In this document: in pieces, positions 13,519 through 13,561 of the stretch
Numbering within the stretch: the stretch's first letter is position 1
Layout: each line of letters opens with the position of its first letter
Assembly (NCBI GenBank): GCA_016867095.1
Contig: VGKK01000021.1
Coordinates: 1 to 13,561, forward strand
Direction: 5' to 3'
Length of the DNA stretch: 13,561 nucleotides
Source: Candidatus Omnitrophota bacterium
Lineage (GTDB): Bacteria > Omnitrophota > Gorgyraeia > Gygaellales > Profunditerraquicolaceae
Translations under genes and position numbers: made by a program
The notes under the pieces: generated by a model
Told to the model about the DNA's origin: nothing
Database searches by the model: none
What the model saw: only the letters and a program-made list of their open reading frames with translations

Positions 13519-13561
13519 ACTTTTAGTTTTTCCAGGATTAAGCTGTTTATGATTTCGTCGT
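13515..13561 (-). CDS. C-terminal end of an unidentified upstream gene
   Basis: The minus strand frame entering at the right edge reads DEIINSLILEKLKV and stops at TGA 13517-13515, which overlaps the ATG of the GspC/PilP-like gene (ATGA). This 4-nt overlap is the same kind of junction used elsewhere in the window, so it is very likely the end of a co-transcribed gene. Fourteen residues are too few to identify it; a pilus or type II secretion component would fit the neighbourhood. Confidence 0.6.
   Translation of the reverse strand, partial: DEIINSLILEKLKV

Overview
This window is a tightly packed bacterial gene block with every recognisable gene on the minus strand, so transcription runs from high to low coordinates. 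It reads as a Gram-negative (diderm) chromosome: there is an outer-membrane secretin with a GspC/PilP-like partner, an LpxL/HtrB-type lysophospholipid acyltransferase, and a periplasmic binding protein ABC importer. GC content is moderate by eye, and many genes overlap by 1-19 nt. The style fits an uncultivated lineage such as Omnitrophota or a relative, but that placement is an inference from gene content only. I see no phage, plasmid, CRISPR, rRNA or tRNA genes.

Right part (13561 to 10304, read leftward): the last 14 codons of an unidentified gene; a single-pass GspC/PilP-like inner-membrane protein; a secretin with an unusual C-terminal TonB-like domain; a CheY-like receiver; and a GAF plus HD-GYP protein whose start overlaps the receiver stop. 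This looks like a type II secretion or type IV pilus locus followed by a receiver/cyclic-di-GMP phosphodiesterase pair. Two related ACACGGAT-rich inverted repeats fill the two larger gaps here. A 125-141 bp MITE-like inverted-repeat element has inserted into the 3' end of the secretin gene and now encodes its last residues and stop codon.

Middle part (9129 to 5302): an MGDG-synthase/MurG-like glycosyltransferase, a lipid A-type acyltransferase, a family 2 glycosyltransferase, protein-L-isoaspartate methyltransferase, a small COG2426-type membrane protein, and cobO. The first three suggest an envelope glycolipid module. The glycosyltransferase gene ends inside a striking double palindrome.

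Left part (5305 to 1): corrinoid uptake and salvage. cobO ends just before a promoter, a well-formed cobalamin riboswitch and an intrinsic terminator. These lead into btuF-btuC-btuD-cobC-cobU-cobT, with cobT running off the window. The organism probably imports corrinoids, adenosylates them (CobO), activates cobinamide (CobU), makes and attaches the lower ligand (CobT, CobC, and a cobalamin synthase that is not in the window), and shuts off import when cobalamin is plentiful.

The best candidates for a second look are the mobile-element remodelling of the secretin C-terminus (removing it restores a stop codon), the secretin-TonB domain fusion, the paired intercistronic repeats, and the tandem palindromes at the glycosyltransferase stop codon.
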